Source: Clostridia bacterium
Lineage (GTDB): Bacteria > Bacillota_A > Clostridia > Oscillospirales > Acutalibacteraceae
Direction of reading: 5' to 3'
DNA: 62,534 bases
NCBI GenBank assembly: GCA_024699005.1
Contig: JAILQN010000206.1
Span: 1-62,534 of the forward strand
Numbering within the stretch: the stretch's first letter is position 1; every line of letters begins with the position of its first letter. Made by a program: the position numbers and the translations under genes. The notes beneath the pieces are model-generated. The model had not been told where the DNA came from. It did no database searches and saw nothing but the letters and a program-made list of their open reading frames with translations. Shown piece after piece: positions 36,546-45,215 of the stretch.

Positions 36546-37271
36546 ATGAGAAATATTAAAAAACTTTTAATTATCCTTTGCATAACAGTCGTCGTTGGTT
36601 TTTTAACAGTGGCGGGATTGCATTATATTGCGAATACCCCATTGCTCGACGGCAGCGGTGACGGCATACTCGTCGAGATCCGCGATAATTTCATTTCAAA
36701 GATCAAGCGTCCAACAGAACCGAGAAATCTGCTTGTTCTTGTTAATAAAACCACTCCCCTTCCTGACGATTACAAAGTGGATCTGATAAAATGGGACGAC
36801 GATTTCGATATAGCGGAGGTAATGTATAAACCTCTCACAGAAATGTTTGAGGATATGCATGCGAACGGATTGTTGCCAAAGGTCAACTCCGCATATCGGA
36901 AGGCTGATGATCAGGCCGTGTTCATGGAACAGTATATCGACAAATTTATGAATGAAAACGGAATGGGTTATGAAGAGGCGAGCACATTGGCGTTAAAATA
37001 TGTCAGCATGCCCGGCACCAGCGAACACGAGACCGGTCTTGCGGTAGATATATCCTCCGAAGGGACAAATGAGGACATGTTCGCCGTTTACTACTGGCTG
37101 CGAGACAATGCCTGGCGCTACGGATTTATCAAACGGTATCTTCCGGGAAAAGAACAGATCACCGGATATGCCGAAGAACTATGGCACTACCGGTACGTAG
37201 GAACTGAGCCTGCCGAGGAGATTTATAATGCGGGAATAACGCTTGAAGAATATCTCGAACAACAACAGTAA
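36546..37271 (+). CDS. VanY-type D,D-carboxypeptidase (M15B), membrane-anchored
   Basis: This 241-residue protein trims D-alanine from peptidoglycan stems. An N-terminal membrane anchor (about 6-28) has no clear cleavage site. The M15B zinc motif is SEHETGLAVDI (about 160-170), followed by ELWHYRYVG near 218-226; VNSAYRKADDQ near 117-127 is the substrate-binding Arg region. VanY-like enzymes are usually part of normal wall turnover. No vanRS-like regulators or ligases are nearby, so nothing points to glycopeptide resistance. A strong terminator follows. Confidence 0.92.
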   Translation: MRNIKKLLIILCITVVVGFLTVAGLHYIANTPLLDGSGDGILVEIRDNFISKIKRPTEPRNLLVLVNKTTPLPDDYKVDLIKWDDDFDIAEVMYKPLTEMFEDMHANGLLPKVNSAYRKADDQAVFMEQYIDKFMNENGMGYEEASTLALKYVSMPGTSEHETGLAVDISSEGTNEDMFAVYYWLRDNAWRYGFIKRYLPGKEQITGYAEELWHYRYVGTEPAEEIYNAGITLEEYLEQQQ

Positions 37272-37282
37272 CCTTTATAAGA

Positions 37283-37319
37283 CCACCGGACATCCCGCAG
37301 GATGTCCGGTGGTTTTTGT
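37283..37319 (+). terminator. Rho-independent terminator after the VanY gene
   Basis: A perfect 14-base-pair stem (37283-37296 with 37301-37314), a four-base loop CGCA and five T at the 3' side. It separates the converging VanY and giant-protein genes; on the minus strand no T-run follows. Confidence 0.92.
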
Positions 37320-37355
37320 GATCATTTTTCTTTTTGGACGCTGTTTTGAGTCAGA

Positions 37356-40300
37356 TTACCCCATAATCTTTTTTAAGAACTCAATGAGCAGCTTGAAGAA
37401 GTTGATCAACTGTTTGAACAGGGCGATAAAGCCGTTAGCGGCGAAACCTTTGGGAGACAGAATATTTCCGAATCCGTTCGGTATTAGATAATTATCGTAA
37501 ATACTGTTGATAAAATCGGCCATACTGACAAGCCCGGCACTGCTGGAAGATGAAAGCATGTAGTATACAAACTGCATTCTGTTATTGTAGTCTCTCTGCC
37601 AAGCAGCGGTATTCGAGGTGCCCGTTTCTATTCCGTAGAACAAATAATACAAAGCGTGCAAAGTTGCATCCATTCCTTCGGGTGTCGAGCAGTTTGAGGC
37701 AACCATGTCTATCAGAGTATCAAGATACTTATAGCCGGCCTCCGGCAAATCTGTCTTTTCTCTGATAAGCTCTTTCAGCTTCTGAGCGTTGTCTTCTTCG
37801 GCGATCCATTTGAGCAGGAGTTCAAGAGTAACCGTAACTGTGTCGCCTTTCGTATCGTCGCCGTTATAGATCATCCTGTATGCGTCGAAACCGGTCATGG
37901 AATCATAGCTGACGATCTTACCGGTGGTCATTTCGGCAACGGCATCAAATACTATGGTCTTCATATCGATATCGGTACCCTCGGTGATTTTCTCAACAAG
38001 CAAATCAAGGATAAACTGCATGTCGATAGTCGAGAGCGGTCTGCCGATCAGATCGGTAATGAAGTCGTCAAGGTTAAAGCTTTCCGGAAGGACCGGCTCA
38101 AGGGCGTCGATTATTGTATAAACGGCGTTAAGCAAGTTCTTTACTGAAGTATCAAGACCGTTGGAATTGATGAAATACGCGATGTTCGGAAGTATCTCGA
38201 ATATCTCATCTACCGGCGACTCAAATACCACATCCAGCCTGTCAAACAGCGGATTCAGGATCATTACAAGGATCTCTTCGCTGTCTTCCGCTGCATTCAG
38301 CTGATCCTGAGTCGGGATATTCCTGCAGTCTATAGCTTCAAGGAGCGGACCGATACCGAAACGGTAGCCTTCCGCACCGGGAAGAATGATTTCGTCCAGA
38401 CCTTCCGAGTCAGTAAAGAGTCTTATTTCGTCATCGCAAAGCAGCCAGCTCAGAAGACGATACAGCGGTCTGACTATGTCAACAAGTGCGCCTACGAACG
38501 CATCTCTGTCACCGTCCTCGAACGGAACGATCGAGAAACCGTTATAATAATCAAGATCAACATCAAGAGAGTACTTCAGAACGGCTTTGATATGATCGGA
38601 AGCGGGAAGCGCTTCAATCTTATCAACAGCTGTAAGAACATAACCGAGCACCTTCTCCGCAGTAGCGGTTGTATAGATCGAGTTGCCCACAAGCCCCTCT
38701 ATCAGATCCTCGATGGAAGTCGCGATCTCGCCTTCGATCTCGATACCGAGCAGCTGAATGAGGTCGTTGATAAAGCCGTCCAGATGATTCGCGATATAAT
38801 TCGCATTTTCCTGCGTGTAGAGCTTACCGTACCCCTCAAAGATAAGTGACGTTTCAACACCGGAGAAGGTATAGTCGGTATCGGCGTACTCGGTGTACAG
38901 CCAGTCGATATTCTTCATCGGGACTTTGACCGTCGATAGAATGTTGCGGATGGCAGTTACCATTTCCTCGCCGAGAATACCTTCAAATACACTGAGGTTG
39001 TCCTTGTATTTCAGTGTTTCAATAAGGAATTCAGCAAGAAGGGTGATCATATCGCGTCTCGCTGTACCGCCGTCAGGGTATACCATACGGAAAGCGGGCA
39101 GACTGTTTGCGCTGTCGAATTTCTCAGCCCCGCCGATATAGAACTTCGGAAGCATCCTCTTCTCGCCGTCAGTAAACTCAAGTCCGGTGAGATTTTCGAT
39201 CATTATCAGGATGTTCGCAGTTGTAAGATCATTGAGCGGAACACCGCCAACGTCGCCGAGAATGCTGCCCGATTCGTTGCCCGTGACCATCGATATCACA
39301 TCCTCGAACGGTGCGATCGTATTATTGAGAGCCGCTTTAATACCGCCGGCGTTGATAAAGTAGATCAGGTTCGGAAGAAGTATGAATAACTCGTTGACCG
39401 GATCCGCCGCGATGGCGTCCAGACGGGCAGCAACAGCGGTAAGAACCGTACGCAGAGCTGTATCAACGTCATATTTGCCGTTATCGCCGAGGAATTCGGT
39501 CTTTGCGGGCATATCAACGCCGACAGCTTCAAGGATCGGCACAAGCGCAGCGTCGTACGCCTCGCCTCCGCCGAGAACGAGAAGATCACTTCCGTCATTC
39601 GCGTGAAGGAATCTGTAATCGGCTCCGAACAGCACGAACGCGAGCAGATCGTCCAAAGGCGCAAACGTGGTTGCAAGCTTATCGATGAAGGTTGCGCTGT
39701 CGGTAATTCCGCTTACGTGCTCAAGCGTAAGATTAGCAAGTTCGGTGTCAAGAAGCAGATCGGCAACGGAAAGAAGACTGCTGTCAACCTTTTCAAGCAG
39801 CCCGTTGACTGCGTCGATAAGTTTATTGACTATATCATCTGTATAAACGTTATCGTTAAGCAGACCTCTTATCAGCCCGGGCAGGAAGTTTTCATCCTGG
39901 CCGGCAGTTTCAAGGATGTCATTGACGACAGCGTCAAGATTCTGGTCAATATAATCCGCGATGTCCTTATTCCATGCGTTATTGTAGCTGAGGTAGTTAA
40001 TTATACCGGACTCGGTGTATTCAGGCATGGTGAAGGAATCGAGACGTATCTCGTCATCCTCGTACATATAATCCCAGTTGATCTGCTCAACGGCAACAGA
40101 CGTCTCGCCGGTCAGAATGGTAAACAGGCGTGAATACAGATTGGCAGCCTCTTCCCCGCCGATCTTTTCAAATATTATCTCGCCGTTCGTCCTGCCGGAG
40201 GCAGTTTCCGCTTCAAAAGCCTCGACGATACCGCTGAGCAGTATTGTGAGCGTATCGGCTTCGCTGATCGAAGAGGTAAGATCACCGACCTTGTCGTCCT

Positions 40301-43300
40301 TCTTGTCTGCGTAAAGGGCGGGGATCGCGTAGGTCATAAGAGTTGAATTGGTGAGATCTGTACCGAGAGATTCATCGACCATCCGGAGTATCTGCTCCAT
40401 GGTCAGATTTTCAAGATCAAGACTGATATCGCTGTCTTCAAGCAAGCCGGCTATGAGATCTTTGATATTGACGTCATAGATCGGGCGGATTGTGTCAAGA
40501 AGAACGTTGATCGGCAGAAGAATATTATTCAGAGCTGTACCGACTCCGTTACTCTCGATAAAGTATACGAGATTCGGAATAACGCCGAGAATATTCTTTA
40601 TCAGATTGCCGCTGAGAATTTCGTCGATCCTCGCAGCGAGCGCATCGATCAGGGCGCCAAGCATCTCCTGTTCAGAAAGGCTTTCATAATCCGCGATCTG
40701 TTCGGCTCCGAGCACGTCAAACAACTGACTGAAAGCGTTGGCGTAGGTATCATAGCCTTTTATTTCGATTACGCCGTCAAGTAAAGTAAGATCCTTGTTG
40801 AAGAGGATCCCGACAACCGGAGCGAAAGGCATGATCAGTTCCTTGACAGCAGCGAAGAACGCAGCGTTGTCGCCGTCCTCAAAGCCCCAGGTTATCTTTT
40901 CGCCGTCATTAGTCGCGGTAAGAGCGCCCATCGTTCCGGTTTCGGCTTCGCCCGCAAGCACAGCGCCGAACGATTCGCCCCAGACGCCGAGATCGATACC
41001 GAGAACGCCTGTAAGAAGCTCCGCAGTAGATTCATCAAAGGTTCCGCCGACAGACGCGAGAGCCTGAGCAAGCGACGTGATTGTATCATTGCCGAGGAAG
41101 CCGCTGATAAGACCGCCGACCATCTCGTTGAGCGTCTGTTCCTGACCGAGTACGGGCAATAACGTATCGATCAGATCGCCGGCGCCTTCAACGATGTTCT
41201 CCGCTTTCTCTCTGTTCCAGTTGTTCGCATACTTAAGATAAGCGACGTCGGACGCTTCAAGTGCGGGAACGTTATATGTAAAGTCGGACTCCTTCCAGTT
41301 GTAAGACCAGAACGCGTCGCTGTAGTCTACGGGGATCATAAGCTCCGTGATAGCGGCGATAGCCTTATCAGGATCGGCGAGGATCTTCTGCAGAATGGCA
41401 ACAATAAGGCTGTCTTCGTCTGTAAGATCAACGTCAAGCCCAAGCGCGTCAACCAGTGCGGGAAGAAGATCTTCGTCCTGATCCAGCATGTATAAAACAT
41501 AGTCGATAAGGTGAGCGAACACCTCGCTGGGAGCAGCTTCGATGTAAGGCAGATCGGGAATCCTGTCGTTTATGTCATCGGGATTATAGTAAGGCGTGAC
41601 GGTTCTGTAGCCCTTATGCCACTCAACGTAGTCACCCCAATAGGCGAGATCCCCGAACAGATCGTCAAGCGGAAGCAGGCCGAGAAGATCCATAATGCCG
41701 ACGGATTCTTCTTCACCTTCGCCTTCTCCGGGTTCAACAGGCTCTGTTCCTTCTTCGGGTTCCGCGTCCTTGTTCATAAGCCCGATTATACTGTTGATCA
41801 GACCGGAAGCCGATTCGAGATCTATGCCCATCTCCTCAAGGTCGAGCATCTCGCCGAGGTTGATATTGATCGATGTGGCATCGACTGCCGTTATGTCACC
41901 GTTTCCGGCAGCAGAGCAATCGGTATCATAATGCGCAGTTGCCGAATACTGAATATCTTCCTTCAATTCACCGAGAAGCGGAGTGATCAGACCGTAATTG
42001 AGCGCGAACGCAAGATTGGGGAGGGTCTTGAGAATAAAGTCGATGGGATCGGCGGAAAGCTTGTTGATGATATCGTCGAAACCGGTCGCGATCCCGGTGG
42101 CGAGGCTTCTCATGTAAGTCATGCTGTTGCCGTCGCCGATATTCTCCGCGCCGAGAACGTTGAGGATCGGGGCGAGAGCGTTATTGAAGCCCGGATTCCC
42201 CTGGAAAGACATATTAAGTTTGATTTCTGTTATCTCGACATTAACAGTAACAGGAATAATAACAAATGTCTGTGAGTCGCTGTCCTTAATCGTTCCTTTT
42301 TTAATATCGACCGATTTATTTGTCGTTTTGTTCGACAGAAGAGCAAGAATAATTGGCGAAACGCCGTCAAGCCCTGCGGTGAGCGCGTTGATCAGACTGT
42401 CCTTGTCGTGGACGCCCCACTCAAGAGCAAGATTTCCTTCTTCATCCACAAGGCTCGGATCGTTCCACGGATTGATGGTGACCATCTCCTGATCCGCGTC
42501 ATAGACAGGATCATAGGTTACGGCGGCGAGCTTCGCTTTGATCTCCGGGAAAGAGTCCATTACCGGGCGGGCAGCAAGCTGATCCGGAAGCGAGTACAGT
42601 TCAAGCTTCACGAGAGCTTCGCGCAGGGTATTGAGATTCCGTTTGATCTGGAAATTAAAATTGAAACCTGATTGTGAATAAGGATAAGTTTCCGGAAGCT
42701 GGGTAGCCCAGACCGGAGCGAAGTTATCGATAACTATCGGATAGATCATCGATATCAGCTTATTTACGAGTTTATCGCTGAAAATGAAATCATTAACGGT
42801 ATCGCCGAGCGACGAAAGATCGAAGCTGTCGCCGAGCAACCCTTTGACAAGGTCGCTTTCGAGAAGCTCCTTGACCTTATTATACACAGTCTCCCGTTTT
42901 TCGCGGTCAACGGTGTAATCCTTATTGCGCACCTGATCGTTTTCGGTAACAATACGCGTGATGTCTTCCACCGGAATTCTGTCGTTGAACTCATACGCGG
43001 AAAGTCCCCTGGAAGCGTCGTAGTATTCGAACGCAAGGAGCGCTCTCTTGATAAGCTCGTACCTTCTGACGGTCTCTGCGGGAACGTTGAAGTTGTCTGA
43101 ATCAACGAGGAAATCAAACTGAGTATGATTCAGATTATTGAAAACCTGCCGCAGCGCCCTGTAGTTTTGCACACAAACGTCGTCCGCTGTGTTGATTTCA
43201 TAACCGTAGACATCAACAAAGCCCTGATAGTTGTCATATGCCACATCTATGCGGGCGGTAAGACGGGCGTTCAGCGTAGTATAGATGCTGTCGATCTTAG

Positions 43301-45071
43301 ACTGCATCACGTTGTCAAGATCATTTAAGACCTTGTCTGCGAAATCCTCGTCAAAATCTCTGAGCTCATTTATGTAACCGCGCAGCTCAGTATACCATGA
43401 GTCATAGTTCCTCAGCACAACGTAGAGCGTATTGTCGTCTGCGGAAAGATCGACAGGTTCAAACGCGGTGTCATAGACGTTTTTATAGCCTGAAAAGCGG
43501 TCTCTGAGTTCGCTTGCATATAAAAGATCTGTCAGATTCCCGAGCAGCGGCTGCAGAACGTCGGCAGTATAACCTTCGCCGAAAACAGTATTCACGGCGT
43601 TCTGATCGAGGCTGTTCAACGTTGTAACGTAGGAGCTCACGGCAGTTTTCGCAGCGCTCAACGTGCCGGTAGCTTCAAGATGTTCGGCGACCCAATCGAG
43701 ATCCCATGTGCTGAAGGTCGCGACGTCACCTGTGATCAGATCGTAATAGTTCTCCCGGAGATTTGCAACGTCCATTGCGAACTTGTATTCCGCCAGCTTT
43801 GCTTCCACGTCGGCGATAACAATATAACCCCCGTCTTCAAGAAAACTTTTGGTATCATCGCTCAGTGCGCTGAAGTTCCCGTATTTCTCATCGAACTCTG
43901 ACCAGATCGTGTTCAGGTTCGAATATGTGTCGTCATAATCGACAACATCCTCAGTTTTGGCCTGAAGCCACAGAGCAAGCGCGATATTCTGCGCCATCTG
44001 AATGGCTTGCTCAAGATTCGCAATCAGTGTCGCTGTATCGTAGCTGCCGAAATAATAATTATAAACGTCCGAACCATAGGTTGTGAGAAGCGCCTCATAT
44101 GGCTCGCTGAGCGCGCCTTTTACAGAAATAAGAGTATCGACATCGATGGCGACAAGAGCAGCCATCGACTTGCCGTAATAATCAACATAACTGTTTATCG
44201 CGTTGTCCATATCGCTGAACACGAAGACCCTTGAAGGATTCACATCAGTTGCGGAACCGTTGGAGCCATTATTGCCGTCGGAGCCTTGCGAATAAGTGGG
44301 ATTGCAGCCGCTGGTTTTGCTTCCGTCGGTTCCTTTTGCACCGCCTTTGCCTCCGCTGCCTCCGGTGCCGATCGCGCTTCCTCCGGCGCCGTAGCCGCCG
44401 CCGCCGCCGGCGCCGCCGCAGCCGTTGCCGCCGCCCTTGGAACCTTTACTGCCCGCGGTACCGTTTTCGCCGGTGTTATTGTCAAGTGTTACAGTGGTCG
44501 CTATAGTGACGGATGCGTTTGACGGCCATGCGTTGCTGCCGCCGGCGCCGCCGTTCGCGGTGCCGCCTTTGCCGCCGTCTGTACCGATGCCCGCGCCGCC
44601 GCCGGCGCCGCCTTTGCCGCCATCGGCACCGCTGCTGGTATCGTTGTTGGCGTAGTCGCTGCTGCCGCCTTTTGTACCGTCGGCGCCATTGCCGCCGATC
44701 AGTGCAAGCGTGCCATTGCCGGTAATGATCAGCTTACTGCCGCTGTTCATCTTAATGCCGGCTTTGCCTGGATCGCCCGCATCGGCAGCGCCGCCCTTGA
44801 CAGTCAGAGTCACGCCCTCGGCGATATCGATGATAACCGTCACGTTCGAAGCGATCGACAGACCGTTCTTCGAGACCGAACCTTCGATAGTCATATCCGA
44901 CGACACGGTATAGAACGCGTTTGCGGACACTTCCAGCCCCGTGCCGGATGTAAGCTCAACCGGCCCAGCCGCAAAAGCGGTAAAGCTTACGCTGACGCTC
45001 GTTATGATCATCAGCGCCGCCAAAAGGACGGACAGAAGCTTTCCTGATTTTTTTTCAGTTAATTTTGACAT
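37356..45071 (-). CDS. Giant secreted modular repeat protein, function unknown
   Basis: This protein has about 2,571 residues. The start at 45071 has AAAGGA nine bases upstream; an ORF start at 45098 would run through that site. A signal peptide follows (hydrophobic LLSVLLAALMIITSVSVSF, AFA cleavage near residue 35). Residues about 90-275 are a Gly/Ala/Ser/Asn-rich region that interrupts a beta-helix-like sequence (VTIATTVTLDNN). Residues about 277-870 are helical and rich in Tyr, Asp and Leu. From about 877 on, a module of roughly 390 residues recurs, each copy with a MPFAPVVGILF-like helix, a PILEALG-like turn and LPNLxYFI with a following N-G-G/S-N-G element. The last 25 residues form an amphipathic aromatic helix. 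There is no LPXTG, SLH or dockerin. No enzyme motif is visible. A surface scaffold or adhesin is a guess. Confidence 0.85.
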   Translation of the reverse strand: MSKLTEKKSGKLLSVLLAALMIITSVSVSFTAFAAGPVELTSGTGLEVSANAFYTVSSDMTIEGSVSKNGLSIASNVTVIIDIAEGVTLTVKGGAADAGDPGKAGIKMNSGSKLIITGNGTLALIGGNGADGTKGGSSDYANNDTSSGADGGKGGAGGGAGIGTDGGKGGTANGGAGGSNAWPSNASVTIATTVTLDNNTGENGTAGSKGSKGGGNGCGGAGGGGGYGAGGSAIGTGGSGGKGGAKGTDGSKTSGCNPTYSQGSDGNNGSNGSATDVNPSRVFVFSDMDNAINSYVDYYGKSMAALVAIDVDTLISVKGALSEPYEALLTTYGSDVYNYYFGSYDTATLIANLEQAIQMAQNIALALWLQAKTEDVVDYDDTYSNLNTIWSEFDEKYGNFSALSDDTKSFLEDGGYIVIADVEAKLAEYKFAMDVANLRENYYDLITGDVATFSTWDLDWVAEHLEATGTLSAAKTAVSSYVTTLNSLDQNAVNTVFGEGYTADVLQPLLGNLTDLLYASELRDRFSGYKNVYDTAFEPVDLSADDNTLYVVLRNYDSWYTELRGYINELRDFDEDFADKVLNDLDNVMQSKIDSIYTTLNARLTARIDVAYDNYQGFVDVYGYEINTADDVCVQNYRALRQVFNNLNHTQFDFLVDSDNFNVPAETVRRYELIKRALLAFEYYDASRGLSAYEFNDRIPVEDITRIVTENDQVRNKDYTVDREKRETVYNKVKELLESDLVKGLLGDSFDLSSLGDTVNDFIFSDKLVNKLISMIYPIVIDNFAPVWATQLPETYPYSQSGFNFNFQIKRNLNTLREALVKLELYSLPDQLAARPVMDSFPEIKAKLAAVTYDPVYDADQEMVTINPWNDPSLVDEEGNLALEWGVHDKDSLINALTAGLDGVSPIILALLSNKTTNKSVDIKKGTIKDSDSQTFVIIPVTVNVEITEIKLNMSFQGNPGFNNALAPILNVLGAENIGDGNSMTYMRSLATGIATGFDDIINKLSADPIDFILKTLPNLAFALNYGLITPLLGELKEDIQYSATAHYDTDCSAAGNGDITAVDATSININLGEMLDLEEMGIDLESASGLINSIIGLMNKDAEPEEGTEPVEPGEGEGEEESVGIMDLLGLLPLDDLFGDLAYWGDYVEWHKGYRTVTPYYNPDDINDRIPDLPYIEAAPSEVFAHLIDYVLYMLDQDEDLLPALVDALGLDVDLTDEDSLIVAILQKILADPDKAIAAITELMIPVDYSDAFWSYNWKESDFTYNVPALEASDVAYLKYANNWNREKAENIVEGAGDLIDTLLPVLGQEQTLNEMVGGLISGFLGNDTITSLAQALASVGGTFDESTAELLTGVLGIDLGVWGESFGAVLAGEAETGTMGALTATNDGEKITWGFEDGDNAAFFAAVKELIMPFAPVVGILFNKDLTLLDGVIEIKGYDTYANAFSQLFDVLGAEQIADYESLSEQEMLGALIDALAARIDEILSGNLIKNILGVIPNLVYFIESNGVGTALNNILLPINVLLDTIRPIYDVNIKDLIAGLLEDSDISLDLENLTMEQILRMVDESLGTDLTNSTLMTYAIPALYADKKDDKVGDLTSSISEADTLTILLSGIVEAFEAETASGRTNGEIIFEKIGGEEAANLYSRLFTILTGETSVAVEQINWDYMYEDDEIRLDSFTMPEYTESGIINYLSYNNAWNKDIADYIDQNLDAVVNDILETAGQDENFLPGLIRGLLNDNVYTDDIVNKLIDAVNGLLEKVDSSLLSVADLLLDTELANLTLEHVSGITDSATFIDKLATTFAPLDDLLAFVLFGADYRFLHANDGSDLLVLGGGEAYDAALVPILEAVGVDMPAKTEFLGDNGKYDVDTALRTVLTAVAARLDAIAADPVNELFILLPNLIYFINAGGIKAALNNTIAPFEDVISMVTGNESGSILGDVGGVPLNDLTTANILIMIENLTGLEFTDGEKRMLPKFYIGGAEKFDSANSLPAFRMVYPDGGTARRDMITLLAEFLIETLKYKDNLSVFEGILGEEMVTAIRNILSTVKVPMKNIDWLYTEYADTDYTFSGVETSLIFEGYGKLYTQENANYIANHLDGFINDLIQLLGIEIEGEIATSIEDLIEGLVGNSIYTTATAEKVLGYVLTAVDKIEALPASDHIKAVLKYSLDVDLDYYNGFSIVPFEDGDRDAFVGALVDIVRPLYRLLSWLLCDDEIRLFTDSEGLDEIILPGAEGYRFGIGPLLEAIDCRNIPTQDQLNAAEDSEEILVMILNPLFDRLDVVFESPVDEIFEILPNIAYFINSNGLDTSVKNLLNAVYTIIDALEPVLPESFNLDDFITDLIGRPLSTIDMQFILDLLVEKITEGTDIDMKTIVFDAVAEMTTGKIVSYDSMTGFDAYRMIYNGDDTKGDTVTVTLELLLKWIAEEDNAQKLKELIREKTDLPEAGYKYLDTLIDMVASNCSTPEGMDATLHALYYLFYGIETGTSNTAAWQRDYNNRMQFVYYMLSSSSSAGLVSMADFINSIYDNYLIPNGFGNILSPKGFAANGFIALFKQLINFFKLLIEFLKKIMG
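37770..38909 (-). repeat. Module copy 4 of the giant protein
   Basis: About 380 residues, beginning IDWLYTEYADTDYTF and including DIVRPLYRLLSWLL, GPLLEAIDCRNI, LPNIAYFINSNGLDTS and YRMIYNGDDT. It aligns in order with the two copies upstream in the gene. Borders are estimated by eye. Confidence 0.75.
38910..40082 (-). repeat. Module copy 3 of the giant protein
   Basis: About 391 residues, beginning INWDYMYEDDEIRL, with YLSYNNAWNKDIADYI, TTFAPLDDLLAFVLFG, VPILEAVGVDMP, LPNLIYFINAGGIKAA and AFRMVYPDGGTARRD. The order of elements is the same as in copies 2 and 4. Confidence 0.78.
40083..41312 (-). repeat. Module copy 2 of the giant protein
   Basis: About 410 residues, beginning WSYNWKESDFTYNV, with YLKYANNWNREKAENI, ELIMPFAPVVGILFNK, SQLFDVLGAEQI and IPNLVYFIESNGVGTA. 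A partial first copy (LDGVSPIILALL, APILNVLGAENI, LPNLAFALNYGLI) lies farther upstream in the gene at about 41960-42420. Confidence 0.78.
44250..44800 (-). repeat. Glycine-rich low-complexity coding region
   Basis: This GC-rich stretch consists largely of GGC, GGA and GCG codons and encodes runs such as GGKGGAGGGAGIGTDGGKGG within the giant protein. Short matches recur irregularly, with no fixed unit. Antisense reading frames here are artefacts of the composition. Confidence 0.85.
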
Positions 45072-45163
45072 GTGCATCATCCTTTCGTATGAAAGCAATT
45101 TCTTTATAATATTTTATATAAAAAGGCTGAAATGCCTGAAATCCGTGTCACGTATAGGCGGTG

Positions 45164-45192
45164 TTGACAAGATATTTTTTCTTGTTTATAAT
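45164..45192 (+). promoter_or_regulatory. Consensus sigma-A promoter of the lgt-like gene
   Basis: TTGACA (45164-45169), 17 bases, TATAAT (45187-45192): a full match to consensus in both boxes at ideal spacing. The leader is about 17 bases to the start codon, with GAGGTGAG as ribosome binding site. Confidence 0.93.
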
Positions 45193-45215
45193 AAAACCGG
45201 AAATGAGGTGAGAAA

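Noticed and set aside
36546..37271. Glycopeptide resistance (vanY) cassette
   Set aside because: No vanH, vanA/B-type ligase, vanX or vanRS neighbours are present. Housekeeping M15B carboxypeptidases are common in Clostridia.
44231..44725. Arg-rich and Cys-rich frames in the GC-rich island
   Set aside because: These are by-products of glycine codons on the minus strand, with extreme composition and no start signals.
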